Positions 10,349-21,968 of a stretch of DNA of 64,000 bases are shown here, one piece after another (the stretch's first letter is position 1; every line of letters starts with the position of its first letter). The stretch spans positions 24,856,526 through 24,920,525 of the forward strand of contig OX411543.1 in assembly GCA_948146395.1 (NCBI GenBank), written 5' to 3'. A program made the position numbers and the translations under genes. This stretch comes from Fragum whitleyi (lineage: Eukaryota > Mollusca > Bivalvia > Cardiida > Cardiidae). The notes beneath the pieces are model-generated. The model did not search any database, was not told where the DNA came from, and saw only the letters and a list, made by a program, of their open reading frames with translations.

Positions 10349-11024
10349 TTTTATTTTACACTGAATTCGTTATCCACGTAACGTGCAAGTTTCTTGAAAA
10401 AGGTCGAGTGACCGAAAATGTGAAAAAAATGTTACCAAAAAATGTGCATCTAGTTCCATGTGAAATAATCTAGTTTTATCTTAATCTTTCCATTTTAAAC
10501 CCTTTTAAAATGTTAGTTAATGTCAGTTACTTTTCTAATAAATTTTGCCACGCGCTGTATCAGATGAGTTTTTCAATATGTTTTTAGCCATTTTTCATGA
10601 AAAATGGATCAATGAATTCCGGACGCACGAGCAGGTAAAAGTAAGTACATTCTTTGCAGTTTGCATTACTCATTAACAATTTGAGTCATTTTACAATAAT
10701 TCGATGATTAGAAATAATAGATTTTAGATAATAGATAATGAATTTTAAAATCCCTTCTCTTTTTGCAATTACAACTTTTCAAGTGGGACTTATTTTATTA
10801 ATGTTCATTTTCTTTGAGTATTTCAATTATTCTTGGTTGTTTGAGAAATGTTTATCAATGCGAAATTCGTTGGCCGCATGCTACCATGCTTCTATTATTT
10901 TGTTAAACGTTCTGAGTAAATGAAGTTCAGACAAAAGGCATTGGCGGTTTATCCTAGGTCATTAGTACGATTTTCGACTCGACCAATTATACAAATCAAA
11001 TCTTAATGGCCATTTTGACACACG

Positions 11025-11130
11025 AAAATGCCGTCGTCATAGTGCTGTTTAGAGCGCGTCCGACTGTCGAACAATAGGTCCCCGGGTTCGATCCCTGACG
11101 GCGGCACTCATCTTTTCCGCTAATGGAAAC
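11025..11130 (+). mobile_element. tRNA-derived SINE head fragment
   Basis: GGGTTCGATCCCTG (11086-11099) fits a pol III B box. It is followed by ACGGCGGCACTCAT, which also begins the SINE at 57311. An A-box-like GTTTAGAGCGCG lies about 40 bp upstream. The conserved body and (AATC)n tail are missing, so this is a fragment. Copy B lacks it. Confidence 0.5.
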
Positions 11131-11563
11131 CCGTAAGTAACATTTTGGCAAACTCTGAAGAATATTGCGGAATATTACATGTAACCTTTCAGTAAAATCT
11201 GTATGAAAATATGATATCAAGGCACAATAATTTCCTTATTATTGTTCGTTTATACATCTTCTAAAGGACAAAAGTCTTTAGTTCAGGACTTTGTTCCAAG
11301 TTTCCAACCTTCACACGGAATTAGCCCATAAAAACATAGGAAAATCGAATCAGTATATTGTTGCTATAGTAACCTAGTCTGCTACAAATTATCATTACTT
11401 TTGTTGATATATCCGTTCTGTCACACAGACAGACAAGAAAATAAGGGATGAATAAAGAAGTGAAATTTGTGTAGCATTTCTCCTAACATATTCCGGGAAA
11501 AATAGTTCCTCGTCAAAATTATCGCCTTTTCCTCCAAGAAACCAGTCTTACGGTCGAAACGTT

Positions 11564-11766
11564 GGGCCCGTTTTACTCAACATCTTACGATCATTTTTTG
11601 CTTAAGTCAAAATTTTTGTTGCTTCTACAATAGTCACTAGATATGGAATTCTGTCATGCATCATCACGTTGGAATCGTCTTTAGAAGACGATTCCAATGA
11701 GATACTGCAAGGCAGAATACGATCAAATTTTTCGTAAGAAGTTTAGTAAAACGCCCCCCCCCCCCC
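11564..11766. mobile_element. Family V MITE, only in copy A
   Basis: GGGCCCGTTTTACTCAACAT at the left is answered by TCGTAAGAAGTTTAGTAAAACG and a C run at the right. A central hairpin GGAATCGTCTTTAGAAGACG lies between them. Copy B reads CGGTCGTATACCTGGTTCG across the site, so this insertion came after the duplication or was lost there. A second member is at 63109. Confidence 0.75.
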
Positions 11767-12554
11767 TGGTTCAATGTAGGATTTTTGACACTTTGTAGAC
11801 ACAAGCAATATGGCGGAAAATAACAAAACAATCGAATTTTTGTCAATTGTATTGACATGAATTGGCCACATTAAGTTTTTGGTCATAATACCTAATTGTA
11901 ACAGTTTGTTCGTATATCAGATGAATGAATTTTGAGTAATCTCGTGACTGGAAGTATGTCCACCGTTTTCATCTGTACCCTTTTATCACATTAATTTAAA
12001 AATGACCTACACCGGCACGACATTTCTCCTCAGGTCAATAACGAGGACAGACTTATTCAAATACCAAAATATCATATTCTGTCAAGTTGACAAACTTAAA
12101 GCTCATTTCCAATAATAAGAGGCGGCGATAGAAACAACCTACTATTCAATTCCTTAGAAGTGTAATTGAAGTCATCATGCAAAAGAAAATCCCGACGGAC
12201 AAAATGTCGACAAATTCATATATTTCTGAACGGGGTCATTGAAGCAATTTCTGTACCGTAGAGTGTTCTATAAATCTAGTTTTATCAACCAGTGCTTTAT
12301 TTTCGCTAAAATTCGCGACTGATTGAGCACGCGTCATTAACAATATTGAATAATTTTTGTATGAGAAAAATATCGACGTCCAAATGTTGAAAAGGTCGGA
12401 AGTTCATTGGGACGTGTTTTTTTTTGGATAGCCTATATAAAACGCCTACTAAATTATGAAATCGTCGACAAAGTCTGTATGCAGCGAAGGCGTGGAAATT
12501 AAAATGACACAAGATATTCCCGGTTTACAATAATTAAAATTAGCTGGTGCCGTA

Positions 12555-12720
12555 GTATGGTGACCATCTTGGTTTTGCGTGAAGTGTCCACCCTGGTCAG
12601 ACTGAGCAAATTACTAGAATGAACAATTTTACAATTATATTATACAATATATTACCATATATGATAAATGAGCAGTTGTGGTCGTTAAAGGACAAAACAA
12701 AACATATATGCTCACATGCG
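12555..12720. mobile_element. Degenerate family G remnant
   Basis: GGTGACCATCTTGGTTTTGC and GAAGTGTCCACCCTGGTCAG are the family G left-end boxes. The right end is decayed. In copy B (22085-22258) the right end TTTCGCCCGCCGGGTCATA survives. Confidence 0.45.
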
Positions 12721-13721
12721 GATGAAGACTTTACGGTGAAGGGTACTGAGTCTCATTGATCAGCCCTCCTCATTCTGTTCACGGAATATACCTGTTGCAC
12801 AAAAAAAGCTTTGACAGACAGTAAAAACAAACAGACGTGCAATCTGGTCTTAGCGTTCAATCGTGCCTTCCACTGAATTGTCTTTGTGAAAACTGGTGGA
12901 AATGTCAATTAGATTGGCAATCTGACTGAACAAAATTCAAATTGCCAAGATAAGGGTTAAAAGGCCTAATCCATTTGCGTGATTGGTTTTGGTGATGTAG
13001 TATTGTTACCCATCTTTTATTCACTATGACAGCAGGGTTAAAAAGGTTAGTGCAACGTCCATTTGTAGGGAGAGACAACCTCTCAACGAACCCTTTCAGA
13101 TATCACACGGTACATGTGGTCGAGATGAATTAGGTTTTAGAAAAATAATTATTTGTTCTTATTTTGGTTCGCTTCCGTCGAAAAGTTGTATACTTTAACA
13201 CAAAGTCGCTTGTGATCACTCGGCCAAGCTGTTTTCACTTCCCTGAAAACGTTTTATTTGTATAATAATGTACATAATGTAAATGTTTTAAAGCCCCCGT
13301 CTGTGTTCATGAACATTTCCGAAACGCAAGAAATTGATCTATGTACGACTATGTACACAATATTCGGTTATGCAAATGATTATGACGTGATGCTCTAAAT
13401 ATAGACATAACTTGAATATTTATGACCCACAACATTTCAGTGTTCAATTTGAATGCCGCTCCTTTACCGCTCCTGCACGTGGGCGTATTTCACGTGACCA
13501 AAATCTCATTTACATATTTTACTTTATTCGGCAGAGTATGCATTTCACGAAAAGGACGCCGCTTTTCGATTGATATGTACATGTATTTTAATGTAATTCA
13601 TCTTTCTCAAGACTAAACCAAGTAAAAATATTCGAAGAATATTAATGAAATAGCTTTTTTTTACTCTAAACGCACACTGGGGCTTTAACGTCCCGAATAA
13701 TATATCATTTAGACTTATTAC

Positions 13722-13877
13722 AACTTGTACAATCTCAAGGGTAATGTATTTGCATAACTAAAACTTGTACAATCTCAAGGGTAATGTATTTGCATAACTA
13801 AAACTTGTACAATCTCAAAGGTAATGTATTTGCATAACTTAAACTTGTACAATCTCAAGGGTAATATATTTGCATAA
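13722..13877 (+). repeat. 40-bp minisatellite at the duplication junction, about 4 units
   Basis: This is the same unit as at 3889-4169 (ACTTGTACAATCTCAAGGGT...). It marks where copy A ends and copy B begins. The coding part of exon 3 upstream of the repeat is absent, so there is no second gene copy here. Confidence 0.9.
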
Positions 13878-14068
13878 AACATGTACATGTTGTTAAATTT
13901 TTGTGCAATAAGCTCATCGTGAATAAATTCAAATCAATAATTATTTAATCGATATATAATTATATGAAAGTATATCATCTGAAATGATTTATTAGTAAGC
14001 AAATAAGGTATTTTATTATTTTGCTAAATTGATGATTATTTATTCATGTTTTCCCCATGCAGAGTATA

Positions 14069-14502
14069 CAGTAAGAACATCGTGAAATTGACGAGATGAA
14101 TGGTTTGGAATGATTTCGAATTGAAATTTATTGAGTGTGTAGAGCGAGGTTTGAATGAATTTAAAGGAGGGTAATCCAATATCGCTTAGTTTGTTCAGGA
14201 TGAACAAAATTGGCGGCATTCATTACCTCCCTTGAAATAAACATGCCTACAAGTTCTAAAAGTAATTTCTTATTTCTTCAAGAACATATCAGACGCTTAG
14301 AATTTCAATTATGTATGACAAATCGCGATTTATCTAACTTTATGTATTTTGAATGACGATGTTAGTTCTATCTCTTTCGATGAGTTTGGAGCGTTTTTGA
14401 ATGGTTTGAGTGAGTATTTGGAATGGATGAAAGGAGAGCTGAGTGAGCGATTTAGAATGGTTTATATTGTGAAGAAAGTCAATTCGTCGATGTTATTTAC
14501 TG
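14069..14502 (+). mobile_element. Family T MITE, ortholog of 4361-4764
   Basis: CAGTAAGAACATCGTGAAA to GATGTTATTTACTG between TA duplicates. It keeps the central palindrome better than copy A does: GGGAGGGTAATCCAATATCG... answered by ...GGCATTCATTACCTCCC. Confidence 0.88.
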
Positions 14503-14757
14503 TACATGTATGTTTAATATGGAACACACATCCTTTTGATGCAAATCATATTTCACTGTTGCCATTTTTATATAAAAATTACATAGCATAATGATAGAAG
14601 CGAACGATTTAGAACAAAGCATCGAAATCTTTTTGCATTATTATACAATTTGATTTGGGTCCCCCAAATTTTAACTTTTCAGCTTAAAATAGATAGCCAA
14701 TTGTCAATATTAGTCAATAAAGGGTGTTTAGAAGAAGGACAAATCACATGAGCTTAA

Positions 14758-15522
14758 GGTAGCAATGGACACATGTCGTCATTTTTTTCCGCCCAATGAA
14801 TTTTTTTCTTGGTCACATATGTTGCAGATTAACAAAGTATAGTCATTATATCAAAATTTGAAGGTACCTTTCCACGCTCGTTTTCATGCTAGAGTTATCT
14901 GCCCTTGAGTGGTATAGGCCATTTTTCGGCAAAACGGTTAAATTCATTTTAGGTCTAGTATAAACCCTGTTCTAAGTTATAGCTATAAAACAAATACATT
15001 TTGATAGACCTTATACATGTACACAATGGTTTTTGACATGAAAATTTCTCTTTGATCAATTGCATTTGCACAATTTGCTTTCAAAAATTAAAATAGCACT
15101 AATTTTTGTAAGTTTACTAAGTAAAAATGCCACAAAAACCTATTTTTTGAAGAAATTACCCAATGAATTTTTCTTATTTTCCGGTATGTTTATAATCCAT
15201 ATTTTCCCTTTATTTGGTAAAAAATTCAGCATACCTTTCTATGCAATTAAGAAAGTTTTTCGTTATTTTTTAGTGTTCCCCCCTAATCGAATGACGGTTT
15301 TTACACATTTTTATTGTTACATTTAATGATCCAGTCGACAATTAATATCGAATGTTGAAAAGAAGCTAAATAATGAAGTTTTACCATAATTATTCTACGT
15401 TATTTTCATAAGTAGATTCTTACTAAAACCGGTCTTTTTAAACAACGCGCAAAAAGAGCCGTAAAATAAACGAAAACAAACTTCCGGTTTATAAAGTCGG
15501 GAGGCCGCTGTCCATTGCCACC
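14758..15522. mobile_element. piggyBac-like nonautonomous element with TTAA sites
   Basis: Inverted ends GGTAGCAATGGACA and TGTCCATTGCCACC match at 13 of 14 positions and are each flanked by TTAA (14754-14757, 15523-15526). Copy A has an uninterrupted CTCAAAG at 5041-5047 in the same context. TTAA duplication is the hallmark of the piggyBac superfamily. The 765-bp body has an 88-codon frame (15060-15326, Lys/Phe-rich, no recognisable domain) but no transposase. Confidence 0.85.
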
Positions 15523-15638
15523 TTAAAAGAAGAAGAAAAAATCGACGTAGGATGATCATTTCTACGAGTAAATTCTGGGGAAAACTAGAAAAAATATAGT
15601 GTTGTAAAGGCCGTAATGGGGGATTGTTTCAACATATT

Positions 15639-15901
15639 TGTGGCCCGTCACGCAAAAAAGGGACCATACGGGAACTCTTTGAAATAAAAAAAAATGACAA
15701 AGGGATTGATCTTCGTAGGTCAACCAGAAGGCAGGATTCGGAAATAATTACAAATGAGGGTAAAACAATTATTCTAGATTCAGAAAACTTGATATTGGCG
15801 AAAAGCTTCAACCTTGGTCAATCTACGCAGATCGCGCAGTCTGACCAGCGTCAATACTTTACACATTTCCCAGAATGTGCCTTTCTCGTGACGGGTCACA
15901 T
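15639..15901. mobile_element. Family G MITE, ortholog of 5160-5420
   Basis: GTGGCCCGTCACGCAAAAAA at the left and CTTTCTCGTGACGGGTCACA at the right. The overlapping open frames on both strands (15624-15905 and 15629-15811) are spurious. Confidence 0.85.
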
Positions 15902-17007
15902 TTGAATAGAGCAAGACACGTATCATTGAGCTTTTTTTACAGAGAGAAAAGCAGACACGGGCAAGTGAAAGACAACCCAGTCAAAACAAAGAGTAAGAAT
16001 AAGAACAAGAATACCATGCCTTGAATTCTAAATTGGCCATATGTGATTTAGGCAACCGGCTGAATGCGTGTAAGGGAAATACTTTGTGTTGTCTCCGAAT
16101 AAAAAACGTCTCTTCTAAAAAAGCATAAGTGCATCAGATTTTTTTGCATAGTATTTATTTATTAAACAGTTGTATTAAACAGGGATGGTGAATTTGATTT
16201 ATTTCTATCTTATAACTATACAAATATCTGCGTGATAACATCCTGTATGATATTTCTTTTGGAAACTTGCATTTCACTTAGAAACATCGACGAAAACTAC
16301 ACAAATAGAGGTTATAAGATAAATATGATACTTACTTAGTGTATTGTATGAAAAATATCTAACTCGGTTGTGAGAATTGATAATTGTCTCGGCATACTTT
16401 ATTTTATGTTAATACGTTTATGTTGATATTAAAAACAGCTTTAATCTAAAGTGGAAAATTGAGAAAATTCTCAGTTGAGAATGAGAAAAGTTTTATTATC
16501 TCGGGCCATGGTCTCTTATCTATTGTGTTATACCATGGTGCCAAACATTCTGCTATATATGCTTTGTCTCGTTTGTTTGTCGTTTTAATCATTTTATCCA
16601 TGAAATCTAATAAAATCTTATGAAATCTAAACTATGTCTTTATTTCGATCTATCGCATGCTGTTAATAAGAGAGTGATATCATTTCATTGAAAGTAAGTC
16701 CAAATATGATTAAAAACGGGGACCAAAAGCCGATGCCTTAATGAAGTAAATGTGACGTATTGGCCAGGAATTCTAGGGTCTATATTCTAGACGGTGTTTT
16801 GAATTATTAAATACACCGCGTGATTTACTCCCTTTCTTACGGGGTTTATTTTGATTAGCGTTCCATAATTGTTTCCGCGCTTTTTCGTACTAATTAGGTT
16901 CTTGAGCAATTTCGGATGAACTTTGTTATATTATATGCACGGAAAACAAACGCGAAGGGCTCTATGAAAGTGAACAGTGGGTTTTATATGTCGTCTATAG
17001 CATTTAA

Positions 17008-17163
17008 GGTAGTGGACTGTAATAGATCCGCAGCATTTCGGAACACAGGATCTTTCACAACGTTAACCGAGGTTTCCTAATGAAATCATTAGAAAACCTC
17101 GGTAAACATTGTCAAAGTTAATTACTTCCGAAACGTTGCGGGACTTTTACGGGTCCACTATCC
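17008..17163. repeat. Family H fold-back element, ortholog of 8219-8375
   Basis: TTAA-GGTAGTGGACTGTAATAG at the left and TTACGGGTCCACTATCC-TAAT at the right form a hairpin over the full length. One base of the GGACCCG box is altered relative to copy A. Confidence 0.85.
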
Positions 17164-18170
17164 TAATAGGAAATGTGACACGCGTGATGGATAACTTGTT
17201 TACCTGCGAACTGATCAGCGTGTGTCCACTATTCAGGAGGGCCAGTATCGGTGCTTTCCGCTGATCGTGATATTTCGTATCAAGAATTATCATTATCAAT
17301 GCCTTCCGTTACAGAATTTTAGAATTGTGACCTCTTATTGAGATCCGCTCGACCAAATCTTAGTGTTGTTTTTTTTTGTTTCAAATATTCATTTCATGCA
17401 TTGTTCATATCGTCGCTTTTCGCCCGAAGAGGCTCAAATAAACAAAAAGGTTAATGTCTAATAAACTAAAGAAAATAATTGCTTTTTGAAAAGATAAATA
17501 AAACACTTTAATTAAGAATAGACTGAGACGGACACTATCTATGTCCTTTAAGAAGGCAGTATTAATTTCATTAAACTAAGGCAAATAATTTCTTTTTGAA
17601 AAGATTTTTAGAAATTAATTAATTGAAATTAGACTGAGTATGACACTATTAATGTCCTTTGAAAATGCACTTTTAATGTCACAAAACTTATGCAAATAAT
17701 TTCTTTTTGAAAAGATATAAAAATTAAAAATAGACTGAGAATGACTCTGTTTATGCCCCTGAAACGGTATAATCGTTACAAACTTGACCTTGAAAGGTGA
17801 ACTTGAACTTATCAGTCGATCGTGTCTCCAGTCTATGCAAACAGACAATAAACTCGGACGCATTAAATGGCAGCGTTGAATATAAAGTTGCACCGAGCAT
17901 GTTGACTGCAGTAATTGTCTCCCTTTGACTTTTACATGAATTGATGTTCAAAGAGAACATTCGCATTCATCATAACAGTCTAGAAAATGTTTTAACGCAA
18001 ATGATTTTTGAAAGAAATATTTTTGACCCGTCAGGCAAAAAAAAAGAAAAAAAAAAGATCACCCGGTTAGTGCAAAAAGTGTCGATCCTAGTCAGCCTGT
18101 GCTGTCGAAACCTTAGATAAAAAGTAGCCTTTTCCATATTCATAGAGATGTCAGGACTAAGGATTATGAA

Positions 18171-18581
18171 AATAGAGGATATTGAATGAGTGGTCATTGA
18201 ATACTGAATTTATTAAACGAGTCATCTATAAACAGATAAAAACGAGGCTGCGCCGAGTTTTTATCTGTTCAAGATGAGGAGTTTAATAAATTCTGTATTT
18301 AAGAGCACAAATTTTATATTCTGTTTATAATATGACCCAAATTTTAGCGGAAATCGTCAAAATTCTTGAAATTCAACGTTTCAATATTCCGCGAAACTTA
18401 TAACGCCGTTTAAAAATGACGTCACAAAGCATAGATTGTGACGTCATTTCGCGGTTACAAAATAGCATTGCTTTTCGCTCTGAGCTCATTTGCATAGTTA
18501 TTCCACTAGTTTAATAACACCCGTGTAATATTAAAATTATTCAACGGGATTATTTCACTCCGGCGACGTAGGTCATATCAT
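18171..18581. mobile_element. Family P element, only in copy B
   Basis: It begins near AGAGGATATTGAATGAGTGG and ends near CGACGTAGGTCATATCATA. Inside are ATCTATAAACAGATAAAAAC with an inverted partner, and two TGACGTCA-type boxes around TTGTGACGTCATTTCGCG. Copy A lacks it. Relatives lie at about 49910-50273 and 52205-52535, the latter in the opposite orientation. No clear terminal inverted repeat was found. Confidence 0.65.
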
Positions 18582-19157
18582 AAGTTTTCATATCAGATGG
18601 GAGTATATTCAGGTTCCAACATGAAATTTTAAGAGGTTTAGAGGACTGTAGCCTCGCCTTAATCGTACAATTTAGCTTGCCTCGTTTTCATTGTACAATA
18701 TAGGTTGCCTCGTTTTGGAAAAAAGTCCGTATTGCACAGCAGCTTCGTTCTGGTTGTACAATATGGATCTAGATATTTCACTCTCACATGATGCAGAATA
18801 AACGATGTCATAGGACTTAATTGTTTAGGTGTAAAATAAACGCTGTCTTCTGCTATAATACTATAAAACAAGTATTCAAATTCAAAGTAATTTCTTACTT
18901 TAATACAAAAAAAATAGACATAAGACCAAGATGTCAAATTTAAGAAATTAGCCTGACTTATTTGAATATAGTATGTCATACCCAGGCAAAAGAAAAATTG
19001 ACCTGTATCTTGGATATAGTGCACTTTTTTGTTTTGAATAGAATTCAGTTTTTATGCATGATAGAAGATAGAAGTACGAAATATCTTGATCAAGTTTTAA
19101 AAGCAAGAGAAGATTTTGTGAACATTTATATTCATCATGCTCAAAGTAGGTAATATT

Positions 19158-19372
19158 TGAGCCTGTGCGTGCGATTTCCAACAATTATAAATATGCACAT
19201 AGTAAGGCTCTGTCTAACCAGATTATTAACTATGCGCTTAGTATATAGATAAGATTTCAAAGTATCTCTAGACCATCTGGTAAATTTATATTTACAGTAC
19301 ATGGCTATCAATGCTACTCAATGTTAGCAATTCAAAAACATTTTAAATTGTTGGAAATGTCACGCAAATGCC
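19158..19372. mobile_element. Family S MITE, ortholog of 10138-10348
   Basis: It starts TGAGCCTGTGCGTGCGATTT. The right end AATTGTTGGAAATGTCACGC is kept, but the final CAGGCTCA has decayed. The core palindrome is shortened. Confidence 0.75.
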
Positions 19373-19667
19373 CTTTTATATTTTAAAGTGAATTCGTTAT
19401 CCACGTCACGTGCAAGTTTCTTGAAAAAGGTTAATTGACCGAAAATGTGTAAAAAATGTGACAGAAAATGGGCATCTAGTTCCATGTGAAATAATTAAGT
19501 TTAATCCAAATCTTTCCATTTTGAGTACTTTCAAAATTTGAGATAGCGTCAGATAATGGTTTAATGAATATTGACATGCGCTGTATTAGATAAGTTTTTC
19601 AATATTTAAGTAACCCCTTTTCATGAAACGGTTCACGCATGTACTGTATATTATTTTGTGAATGGAA

Positions 19668-19787
19668 ACTCACAAGTAACATTTTGGCACACTTTGAAGA
19701 ATACTGCGGCATATTACATTTAACCTTTAAGTTAAATGTAATATGCCACAATATTCTTCAAAGTGTGCTAAAATGTTACTTGTGAGT
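19668..19787. repeat. Long near-perfect hairpin
   Basis: ACTCACAAGTAACATTTTGG at the left and its complement at the right (CCaAAATG... reading TGCTAAAATGTTACTTGTGAGT) enclose about 120 bp that pairs almost throughout. Copy A (11129-11190) has one arm only, so copy B gained an inverted duplicate or copy A lost an arm. Confidence 0.85.
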
Positions 19788-20426
19788 AAAGTAACACACT
19801 GTATAAACTAAAGTAAATTCAATATCAAAATATAATAATAAGACACACTAATTGACTTATTTGTGTTCGTTTATAATTTTCTGACGGACAAATGTCTTTA
19901 GTTCATGCCTTTGTTCCAAGTTTTCAACCTTCACACGGAATTAGCCCATAAAAACATGAGAAAATCGAATCAGTATATTGTTGCTATAGTAACCAAGTCT
20001 GCTACAAATTATCATTACTTTTGTTGATATATCCGTTCTGTCACACAGACAGACAAGAAAATAAGGGATGAATAAAGAAGTGAAATTTGTGTAGCATTTC
20101 TCCTAACAAATTCTAGGAAAAATAGTTCCTCGTCAAAATTATCGCCGTTTCCTCCAAGAAACCAGTCCCACGGTCGTATACCTGGTTCGATGTAGTGATT
20201 TTGGACCTTTTGTAGATACAATGTATAGGGCGTAAAATAACAAAACAAACGAATTTATGTCAATTGTATTGACATGAAGTGGCCACATTAAGTTTTTGGT
20301 CATAATAACAAATTATAACAGTTTGTTCGTTTATCAGATGAATGAATTTTAAGTAATCTCGTGACTTGAAATTTGTCCTCCGTTTTCATCTGTACCCTTT
20401 TATCACACGATTTTAAAGATTACCTA

Positions 20427-21322
20427 TAGTCCGTTTGACTTCTATATGGACCGACCTTTTCATCAATTGCATAGAATCGAGTTTGAATGAGCAATTTGTA
20501 TGTGGTAAAATCTTAATTTCAGCTTAATACCATTCCAAAAAATATTTTTTGAAAATAAAATGATTTCAAAATAATGATTTTGTCTATCTAGTTAATGTTA
20601 ATATTTTCATATTTTCCGCTCTTAACAACGAGGGGTGAAGAAGGCTGTTTAGTTTTAACAAGATGTAAACAATATAGTAAATACACGTGGTTTCATACTA
20701 AACATTTGACAGAAGAAATATCCATTCTTCCTTATTTGGACCTGCTAATTAGCATATCTTAAACTTAAATATTTCGTGCTTTGTACCGTTATTACTCGCC
20801 TACCTGTTTAGTATTCCTCGTGAAATTCACAACGACTTCGTTAAATAAAGCTTTTTGATTGGTTTAAATATGTGAATATGGGGTTCATCTCAGAATAGAT
20901 AACAACAATTTTAATTTTTCAGGCCAAACGGTTCTTAAACAAGGAGAAAATACCTTCAGTTTTGATATCCCAAGGAATTAAAAATCTTCGACAAATTCAA
21001 TTAAAAAAAAACACTTGATTTTATACCAAAACGACTCACTTAAAATAATACACTTTTGACTCGGCCCCTATGCAAATCAGAACTATTTTTGGTTGGGTAA
21101 GTAGCTGTTCCGTTTAATACAGATACAAGAAGGTATGAAATGCTGGAAGTTAACATGTAGACGGACGGACAAAATCATTATTTTACATCCAAAAATTCTG
21201 AAAACAAGATTCGTCATGGTATTAGATGGAAAATATGATATGACAAGGAAAAAATACGTTTCATTAATTCAATTCTGAGATTTTCAGCGAAACGTTGGTC
21301 CATATAGAAGTCAAACGGACTA
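20427..21322. mobile_element. TA-flanked 896-bp inverted-repeat element, only in copy B
   Basis: The ends TAGTCCGTTTGACTTCTATA and TATAGAAGTCAAACGGACTA are exact complements and extend inward through TGGACC. The flanks are CC-TA and TA-CACC. Copy A has the empty site CC-TA-CACC at 12006-12013. It has no transposase-sized frame, so it is nonautonomous. A TA target and termini beginning TAGTCC suggest a Tc1/mariner-type or similar superfamily. Confidence 0.92.
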
Positions 21323-21747
21323 TACACCGAAACACGACATTTCGCCTCAGGTCAATAACGACCTCAGACTTATTTAAATACCAAAATATCATATTCTGTC
21401 AAGTTGACAAACTTAAAGTTCGTTTCCAATAATAAGAGGCGGCGATAGAAACAACCTACTATGTCATTCCTTAGAAGTGTAATTGAAGTCATCATGCAAA
21501 AGAAAATCCCGACGGACAAAATGTCTACAAATTCATGTATTTCTAAACGGGGTCATGGAAGCAATTTTTATACCGTAGAGTGTTCTAATAATCTAGTTTT
21601 ATCAACCAGTGCTTTATTTTCGCTAAAATTCGCGACTGATTAAGCACGTGTCATTAACAATATTGAATATTTTTTGTATGAGAAAAAAAATCGACGTCCA
21701 AGTGTTGAAAAGGTCGGAAGTGCCTTGCGACAATTTTGGTGTATTAA

Positions 21748-21968
21748 CCCTTTTCTGTTTTACAAAATTTTCGACCTGTCCAGATTCAAAAGTTTTGCAG
21801 ACGAAAATTAAAAGTGGGTTTAATTTGAAAAATAACCACTCAGTAGGGTAGAAAATAGTGTGGAAAGAGAAGAAATTGCTTATCAGAAGCAATTTCTTCT
21901 TTTTTCACAATGCTTTCTCAATCATAAAATCACAGGAACGTAAAAAGCAGGGTTTAAACAGCAAAGGG
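21748..21968. mobile_element. piggyBac-like MITE, 221 bp
   Basis: TTAA-CCCTTTTCTGTTT at the left and AAACAGCAAAGGG-TTAA at the right. CCCTTT termini next to TTAA are common in piggyBac-like MITEs. A second hairpin, AAGAAATTGCTTATCAGAAG, lies inside. Copy A lacks the element, though the sequence there is too diverged for an exact empty site. Confidence 0.75.

Larger units (their letters stand above)
3890..13721 (+). repeat. Tandem segmental duplication, copy A
   Basis: The order of sequence from the minisatellite to about 13690 is repeated, colinear and in the same orientation, from 13722 to about 23300. Shared landmarks include the minisatellite, a family T MITE (4361 and 14069), a family G MITE (5160 and 15639), a hairpin of family H (8219 and 17008), a family S MITE (10138 and 19158) and the GACCCACAACATTTCAGTGT segment (13422 and 23013). 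Copy A alone carries 5940-7195, the family T insertion at 7317, 9110-9640, about 480 bp near 10620-11120 and the family V MITE at 11564. No convincing host gene lies inside. Confidence 0.9.

Noticed and set aside
15624..15905. 93-codon frame
   Set aside because: It is contained in a family G MITE whose ends it spans.
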